Assembly: GCA_963761115.1 (NCBI GenBank)
Contig: CAVXFS010000005.1
Coordinates: forward strand, 372,001-436,000
Reading direction: 5' to 3'
DNA: 64,000 nt
Origin: CAVXFS01 sp963761115
GTDB lineage: Bacteria; Pseudomonadota; Gammaproteobacteria; Burkholderiales; Gallionellaceae
Shown: positions 35,201 to 44,095 of the stretch, in pieces
Numbering within the stretch: position 1 is the first letter of the stretch
How the letters are laid out: every line of letters starts with the position of its first letter
The notes under the pieces: model-generated
What the model saw: the letters and a program-made list of their open reading frames with translations, nothing else
The model's database searches: none
What the model was told of the DNA's origin: nothing
Position numbers and translations under genes: made by a program

Positions 35201-38200
35201 CCGTTGTTGCTGCTGTGGCTGGCAGCCCCTGCCGTCGGTTGGTGGATCAGCCTGCCGCTGGTTTCCCCGGTACCGGACTTGAGCATCGAACAACGCGCGT
35301 TCCTGCGCACGGCGGCGCGTCGTACCTGGCGCTTTTTCGCCGAATTTGTCGGGCCGCAGGATAACTGGCTGCCGCCCGATAACTTCCAGGAATATCCGGC
35401 GTCGGCCATTGCCTCGCGCACTTCGCCCACCAACATCGGCATGGCGCTGCTGGCAAATCTGGCGGCGCACGATTTCGGTTACATCTGCACCGGGGAATTC
35501 CTGCAGCTGACCGAAAACACGCTGGCCACCATGGAAAAGCTGGGCCGCTATCACGGCCATTTCTTCAACTGGTATGACACGCACACGCTGCAAGCGCTGC
35601 ATCCGCAATACGTGTCTGCGGTGGATAGCGGCAACCTGGCCGGCAGCCTGCTCACCTTGCAAGCCGGGCTGGCCGAGCTGAAACTCCACCCGGTGCTGTC
35701 GGCAAACGCGTTTCAGGGACTGCAGGACACGCTGCAGGTGCTGGCTGAACACGTGCCTGCGTTACCTACCCCGGATCTTGCGCAGAAGATCAGTTTTTTG
35801 CAGGACACGCTGCATTCGCTGGCACTGAACGGACTGCCGCAGACGCTGGCTGCCGTCGACGGCCAGCTGGACGGGATCCAGCGCGGCGGCGAGGAGCTGC
35901 TTGCCTGGCTGCCGGCGGATATCGACATCGATGGTGAACTGTATTACTGGGCCCGGGCCTTCGACCGGCAAACCCGTGCACTGCGGGATGAGCTCGGGCT
36001 GTTGCTGCCCGGACCGCGCAATTTCAGTACCATCCCGACGCTGGCTGGACTTGCCAATGGGCGAGCCGTCGGCAGCGCAGCGCAGCCGACGGCCGGGTCA
36101 ACCGTGCTGCGCTACAAGGCTGCAGTGGAGCGTCTCGGCATCATCGACGACCTGGTGGAGCGCAGCAGCAAGCTGGCGTCGATGGATTTCGAATTCCTCT
36201 ACGATAGCTCGCGCGATCTGCTGGCCATCGGTTACGACGCGGACGAACGCCGGCGCGATCCGTCCTGCTATGACCTGCTGGCATCGGAAGCGCGCCTGGC
36301 CAGTTTCCTGCTCATCGCGCAGGGCCAGGTGCCGCAAAAGCACTGGTTCGCACTCGGCCGCCTGCTGACCAGTCATGGCGGCGACGTGAGCCTGATCTCG
36401 TGGAGCGGCTCGATGTTCGAGTACCTGATGCCGCGGCTGCTGCTGCCGGGTTACCCGAACACGCTGCTGGACCAGACCTGCATCGCGGCGGTGTCGCGCC
36501 AGATCGAATACGGCCGTCAACGATCCGTGCCATGGGGCATCTCCGAGTCCTGCTACAACGCCACCGACATGCACCAGGTCTATCAATACCGGGCCTTCGG
36601 CGTGCCCGGACTGGGCTTCAAGCGCGGACTGGGAGATGACCTGGTGATCGCGCCTTACGCCAGCGCACTGGCGCTGACGGTGATGCCGCAGGCAGCATGC
36701 AGCAACCTGCAAACGCTGGCCAGCCAGGGCTTGCTCGGCAACTATGGCTTCTACGAGGCAGTCGACTACACGTCATCGCGGGTGCCGCGCGGTAAAAACA
36801 AGGTCATCGTGCGCAACTTCATGGCGCATCACCAGGGCATGAGCCTGCTGGCCTTCGGTCATGTGCTGCAGAACCGCCCGATGCAGCGGCGCTTCATGGC
36901 TTCCCCGCTGGCACGAGCGGCGGAATTGTTGCTGCAGGAGCGTGTGCCGAAGAAGGGCGCCACCTTGCACCCGCACGCAGCAGAAGTGAGTGCCGCTGCG
37001 CGTCCCCCCGCCGTTGAGGCGGGGGCGATCATGCGCGTATTCACCGATCCGGACATGCTGGTGCCTGAAGTCCACTTGTTGTCCAACGGCAGGTACCACG
37101 TCATGGCGACCCATGCCGGAGGCGGTTACAGTCGCTGGGGCGACCTGGCTGTCACCCGCTGGCGCGAAGACACAACTGCCGATTGCTGGGGCACGTTCAT
37201 TTACCTGCGCGATCGCGACAACGGCATCTGCTGGTCGAGCGCGCATCAACCGATACGGCGCCGGGCCGATCACTACGAGGCGATCTTCGTGCAGGCGCGC
37301 GCCGAATACCGGCGCCGTGACCAGGCGATCGAGACGCACACCGAGATCAGCGTTTCACCGGAGGACGATGTCGAGATCCGCCGCGTCACGCTCACCAACA
37401 AGTCGTCGCGCACCCGTCATATCGAGGTGACGAGTTATGCGGAGGTGGTGCTGGCACCGTTGAATGCCGACCTCGCCCATCGCACGTTCAGCAACCTGTT
37501 CGTGCAAACCGAGATCCTGCCCGAGCGGCAGGCGATCCTGTGCACGCGCCGCCGTCGCATACCCGGAGAGCAGTCACCATGGATGTTTCACCTGTTGGCG
37601 GCGCCTGGCGCTACTGCCGGCGCGCCGTCATACGAGACCGACCGCGCGCGCTTCATCGGGCGCGGTCGCACGGCGGCCAACCCGGTGGCGCTGGATGGCA
37701 ACGACAGCAGCACGTCGGCGCTATCGAATACCGAAGGTTCAGTGCTGGATCCCATCGTGGCGATCCGCCGCATCATCACCCTGGCACCCGACGAACAGGC
37801 GATGGTGCAGATCATCTCCGGCGTCGCGGATACGCGCGAGGCAGCATTGGCATTGCTGGACAAGTATTGCGACCGGCACTTCGTCGAGCGCGCCTTCGAG
37901 ATGGCATGGTTCCAGAGCCAGGAAGTGCTGCGCCACCTCAGCGCCAGTGAAGCCGATGCGCAGCTGTATGGCCGCCTGGCCGGCGCCGTCGTTTACGCCA
38001 GCGCCTTTCACCGCGCCGCGCCCGCCATCATTGCCCGCAACCAGCTGGGCCAGTCCGGCTTGTGGCGCTTTGCCATCTCGGGCGACCTGCCGATCGTGCT
38101 GCTGCGCATCGGCGACCTGAAGCGCATCGATCTGGTCAAGCAGGTGCTGCAAGCCCATGCCTATTGGCGCATGAAGGGCCTGGCCGCGGAGCTGGTGATC

Positions 38201-40936
38201 GTGAACGAGGATTTTTCGGGCTATCGGGCTGAGTTGCATGACCGGATCATGGGACTGATCAACACTGGACCGGAAGCGCAGATCGTCGACAAGCCGGGTG
38301 GCGTGTTCGTGCGCCGCGCCGAAGAACTTTCCGAGGAGGACCGGGTATTGTTCCAGACCGTCGCCCGCATCGTGTTCACCGATAGCACCGAGACACTGGT
38401 CGAACAGGTGGATCGCCGCGTGTCGGCAGAACGGGTGTCGGATCGTCTGGAGCCATCGCTGCGACCGCCAGTCGAACCGGTGCAGGCGTTGCGGTCGCGC
38501 GAGCGCATATTCTGCAACGGGCTGGGCGGCTTCACGCCCGACGGACACGAATACGTGATCACCCTCGAGCCCGGCCAGAGCACGCCGGCGCCGTGGGCCA
38601 ATGTCATCGCCAGCCCGCATATCGGCACCGTCGTCAGCGAGAGCGGCAGCGCCTATACCTGGGTGGAAAACGCGCACGAGTTCCGCCTGACCACCTGGCA
38701 CAATGATCCGCTGAGCGACAGCGGCGGCGAGGCGTTCTACGTCCGCGACGAGGAATCGGGCGCCTACTGGTCGCCGACGTCGTTGCCCGCGCGCGGCCGC
38801 ACCGGTTATGTGTGCCGCCACGGGTTTGGCTACAGCGTGTTCGAACATGACGAAACCAACATCTATTCCGAGCTGTACACCTACGTCGCCATCGATGCGC
38901 CGGTGAAGTTCGTGGTGGTCAAGCTGCGCAATCATTCGGGGCGCACGCGCCGGTTGTCGCTTACCGGGTACTGGGAACTGGTGCTGGGCGAGTGGCGACA
39001 CGGCAACATGATGCACATCGTCACCGAAGCGGATGCGCAAAGCGGGGCGCTGTTCGCGCGCAATGCCTACGGCCGGGAATTCGCCGACCGCATCGTGTTT
39101 GCCAAGGTCAGCGAGGCTGAGCGCACGCTGAGCGGAAACCGCACCGAGTTCATCGGCCGCAACGGTTCGCTGGCCAGGCCGGCGGCCATGCGGCGCAAGC
39201 GCTTGTCGGGCAGGACCGGTGCCGGGCTTGATCCGTGTGCCGCGATCCAGACCCAGGTCGAACTGGCAAGCGGGCAGGAGCGCGAGATCGTGTTCGTGTT
39301 CGGTGCGGCGCGCAACGGCGAGGAAGCGCGGCATTTCATCCAGCGCTTCGCCGGGCCGGCGCGCGCGCGCCAGGCACTGGAAGCAGTATGGGGATTCTGG
39401 AATCGCACGCTGGGCGCGGTGCATGTGGAGACGCCGGATCCTGCGCTGAACGTGCTGGCCAACGGCTGGCTGGTGTACCAGACTCTGTCAAGCAGGCTAT
39501 GGGGCCGCAGCGGCTATTATCAATCCGGTGGTGCCTACGGCTTCCGCGATCAATTGCAGGACACCATGGCGCTGATCCATGCCACGCCGGGGCTCGCCCG
39601 CGATCACCTGGTCCGCTGTGCAGGGCGCCAGTTCCTTCAGGGTGACGTGCAACACTGGTGGCATCCGCCCAACGGCCAGGGGGTTCGTACCCATTTCTCC
39701 GATGACTACCTGTGGCTGCCGTATGCGACCTGTCGCTATGTGCAGGCGACCGGCGATACCGGTGTGCTCGACGAAGCAGTCCATTTCCTCGAAGGCCGCG
39801 AGCTGAATCCGAGCGAGGAGGCTTGCTACGACCAGCCGCAGCGCTCGCCTGAAACGGCCAGCCTGTATGAGCACTGCGTGCGCGCGATCAAATATGGATT
39901 GCGTTTCGGCACACATGAATTGCCGCTGATGGGCTGCGGCGACTGGAACGACGGCATGAATCTCGTCGGTCACGAGGGCAAGGGCGAGAGCGTGTGGCTG
40001 GCATGGTTCCTGTACGATAACCTGCGACAGTTTTCGGCATTGGCGCGCGGCCGCAACGACGCGGCGTTTGCCGAAATGTGCGATGCGCAGGCTGTACTGC
40101 TGCGCAACAACATCGAAGCCCATGCCTGGGACGGCGACTGGTATCAACGCGCATGGTTCGATGACGGTACGCCGCTGGGCTCGTCCGGCAACGACGAATG
40201 TCACATCGATTCGATCAGCCAGAGCTGGGCGGTCATCTCCAACGGTGGCGAACCGGCGCGCGCGCGGCAGGCGATGGCGTCGGTGGACCAGCGCCTGGTG
40301 AAGCGCGACGCGCAACTGATCCAGCTGCTCGACCCGCCCTTCGACAAGTCGGAACTTGAGCCAGGCTATATCAAGGGCTACGTGCCCGGAGTGCGCGAGA
40401 ACGGCGGGCAATACACGCATGCCGCGATCTGGGCCGCGATGGCATTTGCCGGGATGGATGACAAGGAACGCGCGTGGGAATTGTTCGCCATGCTCAATCC
40501 CGTCAATCACGGCGATACCCCTGAACAGATCGAGCGCTACAAGGTCGAGCCGTACGTCATGTGCGCGGATATCTACGCTGCGGCGCCGCACACCGGCCGC
40601 GGCGGCTGGACCTGGTACACCGGGGCAGCGGGCTGGATGTACCGGCTGACCGTGGAAACGTTGCTGGGCCTGCAACTGGAAGTGGACAAGCTGCGCATCG
40701 CGCCGTGCATCCCGGCCCACTGGCCGTCGTATCAGATCCACTACCGCTATCGCGAGACCTTCTACCATATCAGCGTGACGCAAACGGAAGGTGCCGATGG
40801 TGCAAAGCAGGTCGCGATGCGTGTGACGGTGGATGGTGTCGAACGCGCCGACAAGGTCATTCCGCTGAACGACGACCGCCGTGATCATGTGGTCGACGTG
40901 AGGATGGCGACGCTACCCAACGCGGTTCATCAATGA
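32255..40936 (+). CDS. ndvB: Cyclic beta-glucan synthase (NdvB/ChvB-like, GT84-GH94)
   Basis: 2893 residues, the usual size for NdvB/ChvB. GTG 32255 is preferred because GAGGAG (32243-32248) precedes it; a GTG at 32219 would add 12 residues. An N-terminal cytosolic region comes first, then membrane helices encoded near 33480-33690 and a GT84 glycosyltransferase domain with TLDTDTQLPRDAA, GEGSFIGKGIYD and RRHRWIRGDWQ. More helices (34740-35270), a glucoamylase-like domain (FLYDSSRDLLAIGYD) and GH94 phosphorylase domains with catalytic GCGDWNDGMN follow. It makes and sizes cyclic beta-1,2-glucans from UDP-glucose. These go to the periplasm and act in hypo-osmotic adaptation. Confidence 0.92.
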   Translation: MVIKELVFPERTRNASRNDADAGLLRSELFSIEQLKRHAVTLAGQHVIDPRPGPDKLLPRLADNARVLLAAYDVVTAAASPGQRIVPAEAWLLDNYYLVEQQIDMARRHLPRGYSRQLQRLATGSSAGFPRIYDLALELISHMDGRVDSDNATQFVAAYQGIEPLQLGELWAFPIMLQLALLENLRRVGVRIARRREELDAAITWADRMLATAEKKPKQLIHLLAEFANADVPLTAPFVEEFYARLQAQGPAMSFVQAWVEQKLLEQGVTATQLSEAAGRTAATNQISIANSIGSLRFIGAMDWRNFVESLSVVEQILREDPADMHASQDFTTRDRYRHAVEDMARGCARSEEVVARAAIVFAQAAAARLGGSDRSAHVGYYLVDRGRRMLEHEVGCHWSWSRRASQAFGQVRLLLYLGSILLLSGLATWAVLSSFNGLGPGDWRNWFFALTGMIGASALVMPLVNLLVTLILPPRGLPRLDFSQGIPDIHRTMVIVPTLLGKAQEIDDLLEALEIRYLGNRDANLLFALLTDFPDAPEQTLPDDAALLAYARAAVLKLNETYRDDRPCIFYLFHRPRVWNPDEGVWMGYERKRGKLEQFNARLRGGAHDAFSEIVGDVSILASIKYIITLDTDTQLPRDAARTLVGNIAHPLNRPVYDAARGRIAEGYAILQPRASISLTSAGQSHFTRLFAGESGIDPYTREVSDVYQDIFGEGSFIGKGIYDVDAFRQAVDGRFPENLILSHDLLESGYARSALVTDVELIEEHPASYAIEISRRHRWIRGDWQLAGWLLPRVPGPQGATGASAQRQANPLTALAQWKILDNLRRSLVPPALFALLAGGWLFGPGAAWVWILLVAGVVFLPIALSSVLGLMRKPEQRDWLVHLSLTGRSVGHPIVLALLSLTFLPYDALICLDAIMRSGGRMLFTKRGLLLWQLPSYASRNACHSLADFYREMQAAPFMALALAVALWSSGGAQLLWCAPLLLLWLAAPAVGWWISLPLVSPVPDLSIEQRAFLRTAARRTWRFFAEFVGPQDNWLPPDNFQEYPASAIASRTSPTNIGMALLANLAAHDFGYICTGEFLQLTENTLATMEKLGRYHGHFFNWYDTHTLQALHPQYVSAVDSGNLAGSLLTLQAGLAELKLHPVLSANAFQGLQDTLQVLAEHVPALPTPDLAQKISFLQDTLHSLALNGLPQTLAAVDGQLDGIQRGGEELLAWLPADIDIDGELYYWARAFDRQTRALRDELGLLLPGPRNFSTIPTLAGLANGRAVGSAAQPTAGSTVLRYKAAVERLGIIDDLVERSSKLASMDFEFLYDSSRDLLAIGYDADERRRDPSCYDLLASEARLASFLLIAQGQVPQKHWFALGRLLTSHGGDVSLISWSGSMFEYLMPRLLLPGYPNTLLDQTCIAAVSRQIEYGRQRSVPWGISESCYNATDMHQVYQYRAFGVPGLGFKRGLGDDLVIAPYASALALTVMPQAACSNLQTLASQGLLGNYGFYEAVDYTSSRVPRGKNKVIVRNFMAHHQGMSLLAFGHVLQNRPMQRRFMASPLARAAELLLQERVPKKGATLHPHAAEVSAAARPPAVEAGAIMRVFTDPDMLVPEVHLLSNGRYHVMATHAGGGYSRWGDLAVTRWREDTTADCWGTFIYLRDRDNGICWSSAHQPIRRRADHYEAIFVQARAEYRRRDQAIETHTEISVSPEDDVEIRRVTLTNKSSRTRHIEVTSYAEVVLAPLNADLAHRTFSNLFVQTEILPERQAILCTRRRRIPGEQSPWMFHLLAAPGATAGAPSYETDRARFIGRGRTAANPVALDGNDSSTSALSNTEGSVLDPIVAIRRIITLAPDEQAMVQIISGVADTREAALALLDKYCDRHFVERAFEMAWFQSQEVLRHLSASEADAQLYGRLAGAVVYASAFHRAAPAIIARNQLGQSGLWRFAISGDLPIVLLRIGDLKRIDLVKQVLQAHAYWRMKGLAAELVIVNEDFSGYRAELHDRIMGLINTGPEAQIVDKPGGVFVRRAEELSEEDRVLFQTVARIVFTDSTETLVEQVDRRVSAERVSDRLEPSLRPPVEPVQALRSRERIFCNGLGGFTPDGHEYVITLEPGQSTPAPWANVIASPHIGTVVSESGSAYTWVENAHEFRLTTWHNDPLSDSGGEAFYVRDEESGAYWSPTSLPARGRTGYVCRHGFGYSVFEHDETNIYSELYTYVAIDAPVKFVVVKLRNHSGRTRRLSLTGYWELVLGEWRHGNMMHIVTEADAQSGALFARNAYGREFADRIVFAKVSEAERTLSGNRTEFIGRNGSLARPAAMRRKRLSGRTGAGLDPCAAIQTQVELASGQEREIVFVFGAARNGEEARHFIQRFAGPARARQALEAVWGFWNRTLGAVHVETPDPALNVLANGWLVYQTLSSRLWGRSGYYQSGGAYGFRDQLQDTMALIHATPGLARDHLVRCAGRQFLQGDVQHWWHPPNGQGVRTHFSDDYLWLPYATCRYVQATGDTGVLDEAVHFLEGRELNPSEEACYDQPQRSPETASLYEHCVRAIKYGLRFGTHELPLMGCGDWNDGMNLVGHEGKGESVWLAWFLYDNLRQFSALARGRNDAAFAEMCDAQAVLLRNNIEAHAWDGDWYQRAWFDDGTPLGSSGNDECHIDSISQSWAVISNGGEPARARQAMASVDQRLVKRDAQLIQLLDPPFDKSELEPGYIKGYVPGVRENGGQYTHAAIWAAMAFAGMDDKERAWELFAMLNPVNHGDTPEQIERYKVEPYVMCADIYAAAPHTGRGGWTWYTGAAGWMYRLTVETLLGLQLEVDKLRIAPCIPAHWPSYQIHYRYRETFYHISVTQTEGADGAKQVAMRVTVDGVERADKVIPLNDDRRDHVVDVRMATLPNAVHQ

Positions 40937-40950
40937 ACATGGAGACGAAA

Positions 40951-41025
40951 ATGAACAATAATTCCTGCCTCGTCCTGCTGTTTGCGCTGATCGTCGCAAT
41001 ATTTTCGCGCCAGCGCTGCGTTTGA
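40951..41025 (+). CDS. Possible 24-residue hydrophobic peptide or gene remnant
   Basis: ATG 40951 is preceded by GGAGACGAAA. MNNNSCLVLLFALIVAIFSR is signal-peptide-like and the frame stops after RQRCV. The Ala-Cys ending that a small lipoprotein would have is missing, so this may be the broken start of an entericidin-like gene. It lies 14 bp after the glucan synthase. Confidence 0.35.
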   Translation: MNNNSCLVLLFALIVAIFSRQRCV

Positions 41026-41162
41026 ACGAAGTGCACGCGATCCCTTGTATTCGTAAGATCGTAATCTGCTACCGTATCCATTGATCCACTCTCCGCAGAC
41101 TCAAACCCCGGCTGGAGCACATTCAATATGAGCAAGCCTGGGGGCTATATGTTGATTTCATG

Positions 41163-41178
41163 TGTGCGCTATAGCACA
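41163..41178. promoter_or_regulatory. Operator-like palindrome, site 11
   Basis: TGTGCG CTAT AGCACA (11 of 12), 116 bp upstream of the start at 41294. Confidence 0.6.
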
Positions 41179-41293
41179 GACTGGGGAGAGCATTACGTTC
41201 AGCCTAGGGGTCTTCGCAGACCTGTCGATGCATTTTGAGGTAACCCGGAGTGACCGGGTTACAAGGACGGGAAGCGCTCAATCAACTGATTGC

Positions 41294-42274
41294 ATGAATA
41301 TGAGACAAACCCTGATACGCAAACTGCCCGGCTTCGTCCTCGCCATACTGTGCCTGACGTGGATGACCGCGCATGCGCAAACCGACAAGCATGGCAAAAC
41401 TGCCAGGGCTTCCACGGCTGAACGGGTTCTCATGCTCGAGGCAGGCGATATTTTCAGCGACTGTGCCGGGTGTCCGGAGATGGTGGTGATCCCGCCGGGG
41501 GACTTCGAAATGGGTTCGCCAGGTTCCGAGGCTGGTCGAACTGACGACGAAGGCCCCGTGCACCGGGTCAATGTTGCCACGTTTGCATTAGTCAGGACCG
41601 AGATCACCCGTGGCCAGTTTGCTGCATTCGTGAAACAAACCGGGTACAGCACCGGCGACAAATGCTCGACTCTTGCAGGCGGCAAAGTTGCGGAGAGCAA
41701 GGCCAGCTGGCGCGATACAGATTCCGCACAGGACGACAGCCACCCTGTTGTCTGTGTCAACTGGAACGACGCCAAAGCTTATGCGGACTGGTTGTCACTC
41801 TATACAGGAAAGACCTATCGCCTGCCGACAGAGGCTGAATGGGAATACGCTGCCCGTGGCAACAGCAGCACTGCGCGCTACTGGGGAGGCAACCCTGATT
41901 CGGCTTGCACCTATGCAAATGTCGCAGATAAAACAGCACAGGCACAGATTCATGGCGCGTCGTCCTGGACGGTACATAATTGCACGGATGGGTTTGCCTA
42001 TTCCGCTCCGGTGGGCAGCTTCAAGGCCAATGCATTCGGGCTGAATGACATGCTGGGGAATGTGTGGGAATGGACAGAAGACAGCTATCACGGCAGCTAT
42101 AGCGACGCCCCGAACGACGGTAGTACCTGGCAGGGAGATGGCGCTAAGCGCGTGCTTCGAGGCGGCTCCTGGAACAGCGGCCCGCGTGATGTGCGTGCAG
42201 CAGTTCGCAACAGCTACGAACCTGGGGCCCGTTTTGGTTTCTTCGGGTTTCGCCTGGCCAGGACGCTGCCATGA
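41294..42274 (+). CDS. Exported formylglycine-generating-enzyme-type (SUMF1/FGE-sulfatase) protein
   Basis: 326 residues from ATG 41294 (signal peptide to about residue 28, TAHAQ). The domain begins EMVVIPPGDFEMGSPGSEAGRTDDEGPVHRV and continues with TRGQFAAFVKQTGY, PVVCVNWNDAKAYADWLS, YRLPTEAEWEYAARG, NVWEWTEDSY and VLRGGSWNSGP, the canonical FGE-sulfatase/PvdO/EgtB fold. Export argues against a role on cytosolic sulfatases; periplasmic relatives such as PvdO act in maturation. No ribosome binding site is clear. It overlaps the next gene by 4 bp (ATGA). Confidence 0.85.
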   Translation: MNMRQTLIRKLPGFVLAILCLTWMTAHAQTDKHGKTARASTAERVLMLEAGDIFSDCAGCPEMVVIPPGDFEMGSPGSEAGRTDDEGPVHRVNVATFALVRTEITRGQFAAFVKQTGYSTGDKCSTLAGGKVAESKASWRDTDSAQDDSHPVVCVNWNDAKAYADWLSLYTGKTYRLPTEAEWEYAARGNSSTARYWGGNPDSACTYANVADKTAQAQIHGASSWTVHNCTDGFAYSAPVGSFKANAFGLNDMLGNVWEWTEDSYHGSYSDAPNDGSTWQGDGAKRVLRGGSWNSGPRDVRAAVRNSYEPGARFGFFGFRLARTLP

Positions 42275-43275
42275 TGCGGTATATCCGGCCCAACCGATCT
42301 TCCTGGCACCTGTTGCTGGGCATCCTGATGCTTGTTCCATTGCGGCTGTTCGGGGCAGAACAAGTTACGCCGCAGACAGCGTCGGCTATCCCGGTGGTGC
42401 AGGAATCAGATCGTTTTGATTCAATGGAAGGTCCGCGTAATTATCTGTCGGCAAAGATCACCCGCTTCGCCAACGAGATGGATCGTTTCTTCGGCGGTGA
42501 TCGCCATTACCAGGAGAGCAATCAAAGTGTAGTTCAGCTGAGCCTGACCCGGGCGTTGGGATATGGCGGTGACCGCAAGTACGATCTCGCCGCCAGGGTG
42601 AATTTGAAATTGCCCGAATCCGAGGGGAAATTGCGTCTATTGCTGGAAACAGACCCCGAGAAGAACATATCGGCAGATCCGGCGCAAGGCCATCCTGTGT
42701 TGAGCGACAAGGTCATCGTTCCCGGTAGCGCGGCCGTGGCAGTGCGCTATACGACTGAAGAAAACAATGTATGGCATTTCAGCACTGATGCAGGGCTTAA
42801 ATTCCCGATCCCGGTCAAGCCGTTCGTGCGCGCCAGGGGCAGTTATTCTGCCCCGCTGGGAAAGTGGCAAATTAACGCTGCCGAGTCGCTGTATTGGTTC
42901 AACACGCTGGGTGTGGGTGCGACTTCCAAACTCGACCTCGATCATATTATCAGCAGTTCTGTCCTGTTTCGTTCATCCAGTAATGCCACATGGCTCAATG
43001 ACAAGCATAACATCGACATGCGCCAGGACCTGTCGGTCTTCCACACGCTGAATGATCGTACGGCCTTGCTGTATCAAGTGAGTGCGATCGGGGTCAGCAA
43101 TCCGAGTTTTGAGGTGACGGATTATGTCGCGCTGTTGCTCTGCCGTTACCGAATGCACAAGGAATGGCTGTTCTTCGAGATAAGCCCGCAACTGCATTTC
43201 CCCAGGGAGAGGAATTTCAAGGCCAGCGCTGCGCTCAGCTTGCGCATGGAAGTGCTGTTCGATGATTCGAGATGA
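42271..43275 (+). CDS. Exported protein of unknown function, probable beta-rich outer membrane protein
   Basis: 334 residues with a signal peptide (to about 29, LRLFGAE). The rest alternates polar and aromatic residues in strand-like runs (KYDLAARVNLKLPESEGKLRL, WQINAAESLYWFNTLGVG, EWLFFEISPQLHFPRE) with no membrane helix, suggesting a barrel. I do not recognise the family. The ATGA overlap with the FGE-type gene implies translational coupling and a joint function at the envelope. Confidence 0.7.
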   Translation: MMRYIRPNRSSWHLLLGILMLVPLRLFGAEQVTPQTASAIPVVQESDRFDSMEGPRNYLSAKITRFANEMDRFFGGDRHYQESNQSVVQLSLTRALGYGGDRKYDLAARVNLKLPESEGKLRLLLETDPEKNISADPAQGHPVLSDKVIVPGSAAVAVRYTTEENNVWHFSTDAGLKFPIPVKPFVRARGSYSAPLGKWQINAAESLYWFNTLGVGATSKLDLDHIISSSVLFRSSSNATWLNDKHNIDMRQDLSVFHTLNDRTALLYQVSAIGVSNPSFEVTDYVALLLCRYRMHKEWLFFEISPQLHFPRERNFKASAALSLRMEVLFDDSR

Positions 43276-43363
43276 TACGAAGCGCCTGCTGACGAGTCCC
43301 GGCACGATGGGCGGGCAGATTCCCGGCAATGTCCGGTTTTCTGCCCGGTTCACACGGCCATTG

Positions 43364-43777
43364 TCAGGCAGGATGCCCTTGCATTTTGTGCGATGACTCC
43401 ATCCGGGCGTTGCCGTTTTGCCCGAGCCAGACCCATGCGGCGTCTTCGCGCATGACATCGAAATGCTGCACCTGCGCGTGGACGAAATAGTTCGCAATAT
43501 CGGGCATGACGTTTGCGATCGCGCCATCCGCGACGACCGCAACTTTCTCGATACTATGAAGGTGTTCCTTGAGGAACTTCAGGTGCGCAAGCATCGCGCC
43601 GAAGTCTTTCCAGCCCGGAAACGATGCTGCGCGTATCAATACGCCATGCAACTTTCCATGCCCTTCCAGATAGGCATCAACCTGGATCGTCAACGAAGTG
43701 AAGTCTGCCTCTTCAAGTGGCCCATCCGGATTCAGTATCAGTATCCCGTCATCGCGACGCAATTCATGGTTAAGCAT
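43364..43777 (-). CDS. SpoIIAA-like (STAS-type) protein
   Basis: 137 residues from ATG 43777, with GGAGGATC upstream; an in-frame start 13 codons earlier lacks a site. DGILILNPDGPLEEADFTSLTIQVDAYLE followed by LIRAASFPGWKDFGAML and VAVVADG is the layout of SpoIIAA-like/UspF-type STAS proteins (PF11964). Role unknown, possibly a lipid- or partner-binding cytosolic protein. Site 12 lies 145 bp upstream. Confidence 0.8.
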   Translation of the reverse strand: MLNHELRRDDGILILNPDGPLEEADFTSLTIQVDAYLEGHGKLHGVLIRAASFPGWKDFGAMLAHLKFLKEHLHSIEKVAVVADGAIANVMPDIANYFVHAQVQHFDVMREDAAWVWLGQNGNARMESSHKMQGHPA

Positions 43778-43921
43778 TGGTGATCCTCCATCAGGTCGGG
43801 GCGCGATAATCTTCACGCAAAAGAGACATCAAGGCAGCATTCACCCGGGCAATATGTTTGATATATGGATTCTCCGGGGACATGCTGTAACTGAAGGATG
43901 CCCGCTCCAGAAAGATCTATC

Positions 43922-43937
43922 TGTGCGTTACCGCACT
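43922..43937. promoter_or_regulatory. Operator-like palindrome, site 12
   Basis: TGTGCG TTAC CGCACT (11 of 12), 145 bp upstream of the 43777 minus-strand start, in a divergent spacer shared with pssA. Confidence 0.65.
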
Positions 43938-43995
43938 CAGCGCAAGCGGCGATCCACTTTGTGTGTCCCATATTTATTCACGTGCATCAGCTATT

Positions 43996-44011
43996 CGTTC
44001 GCCAGCGCACA
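43996..44011. promoter_or_regulatory. Operator-like palindrome, site 13
   Basis: CGTTCG CCAG CGCACA (11 of 12 to the K/M consensus), 85 bp upstream of pssA. Confidence 0.6.
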
Positions 44012-44095
44012 TACATCCTGTTATGCGGGATGCATAATTTCCGCACGCTTGATCGAGCAGTTGGCGACTTGAAATCAAACCAGAGGTCACACACC

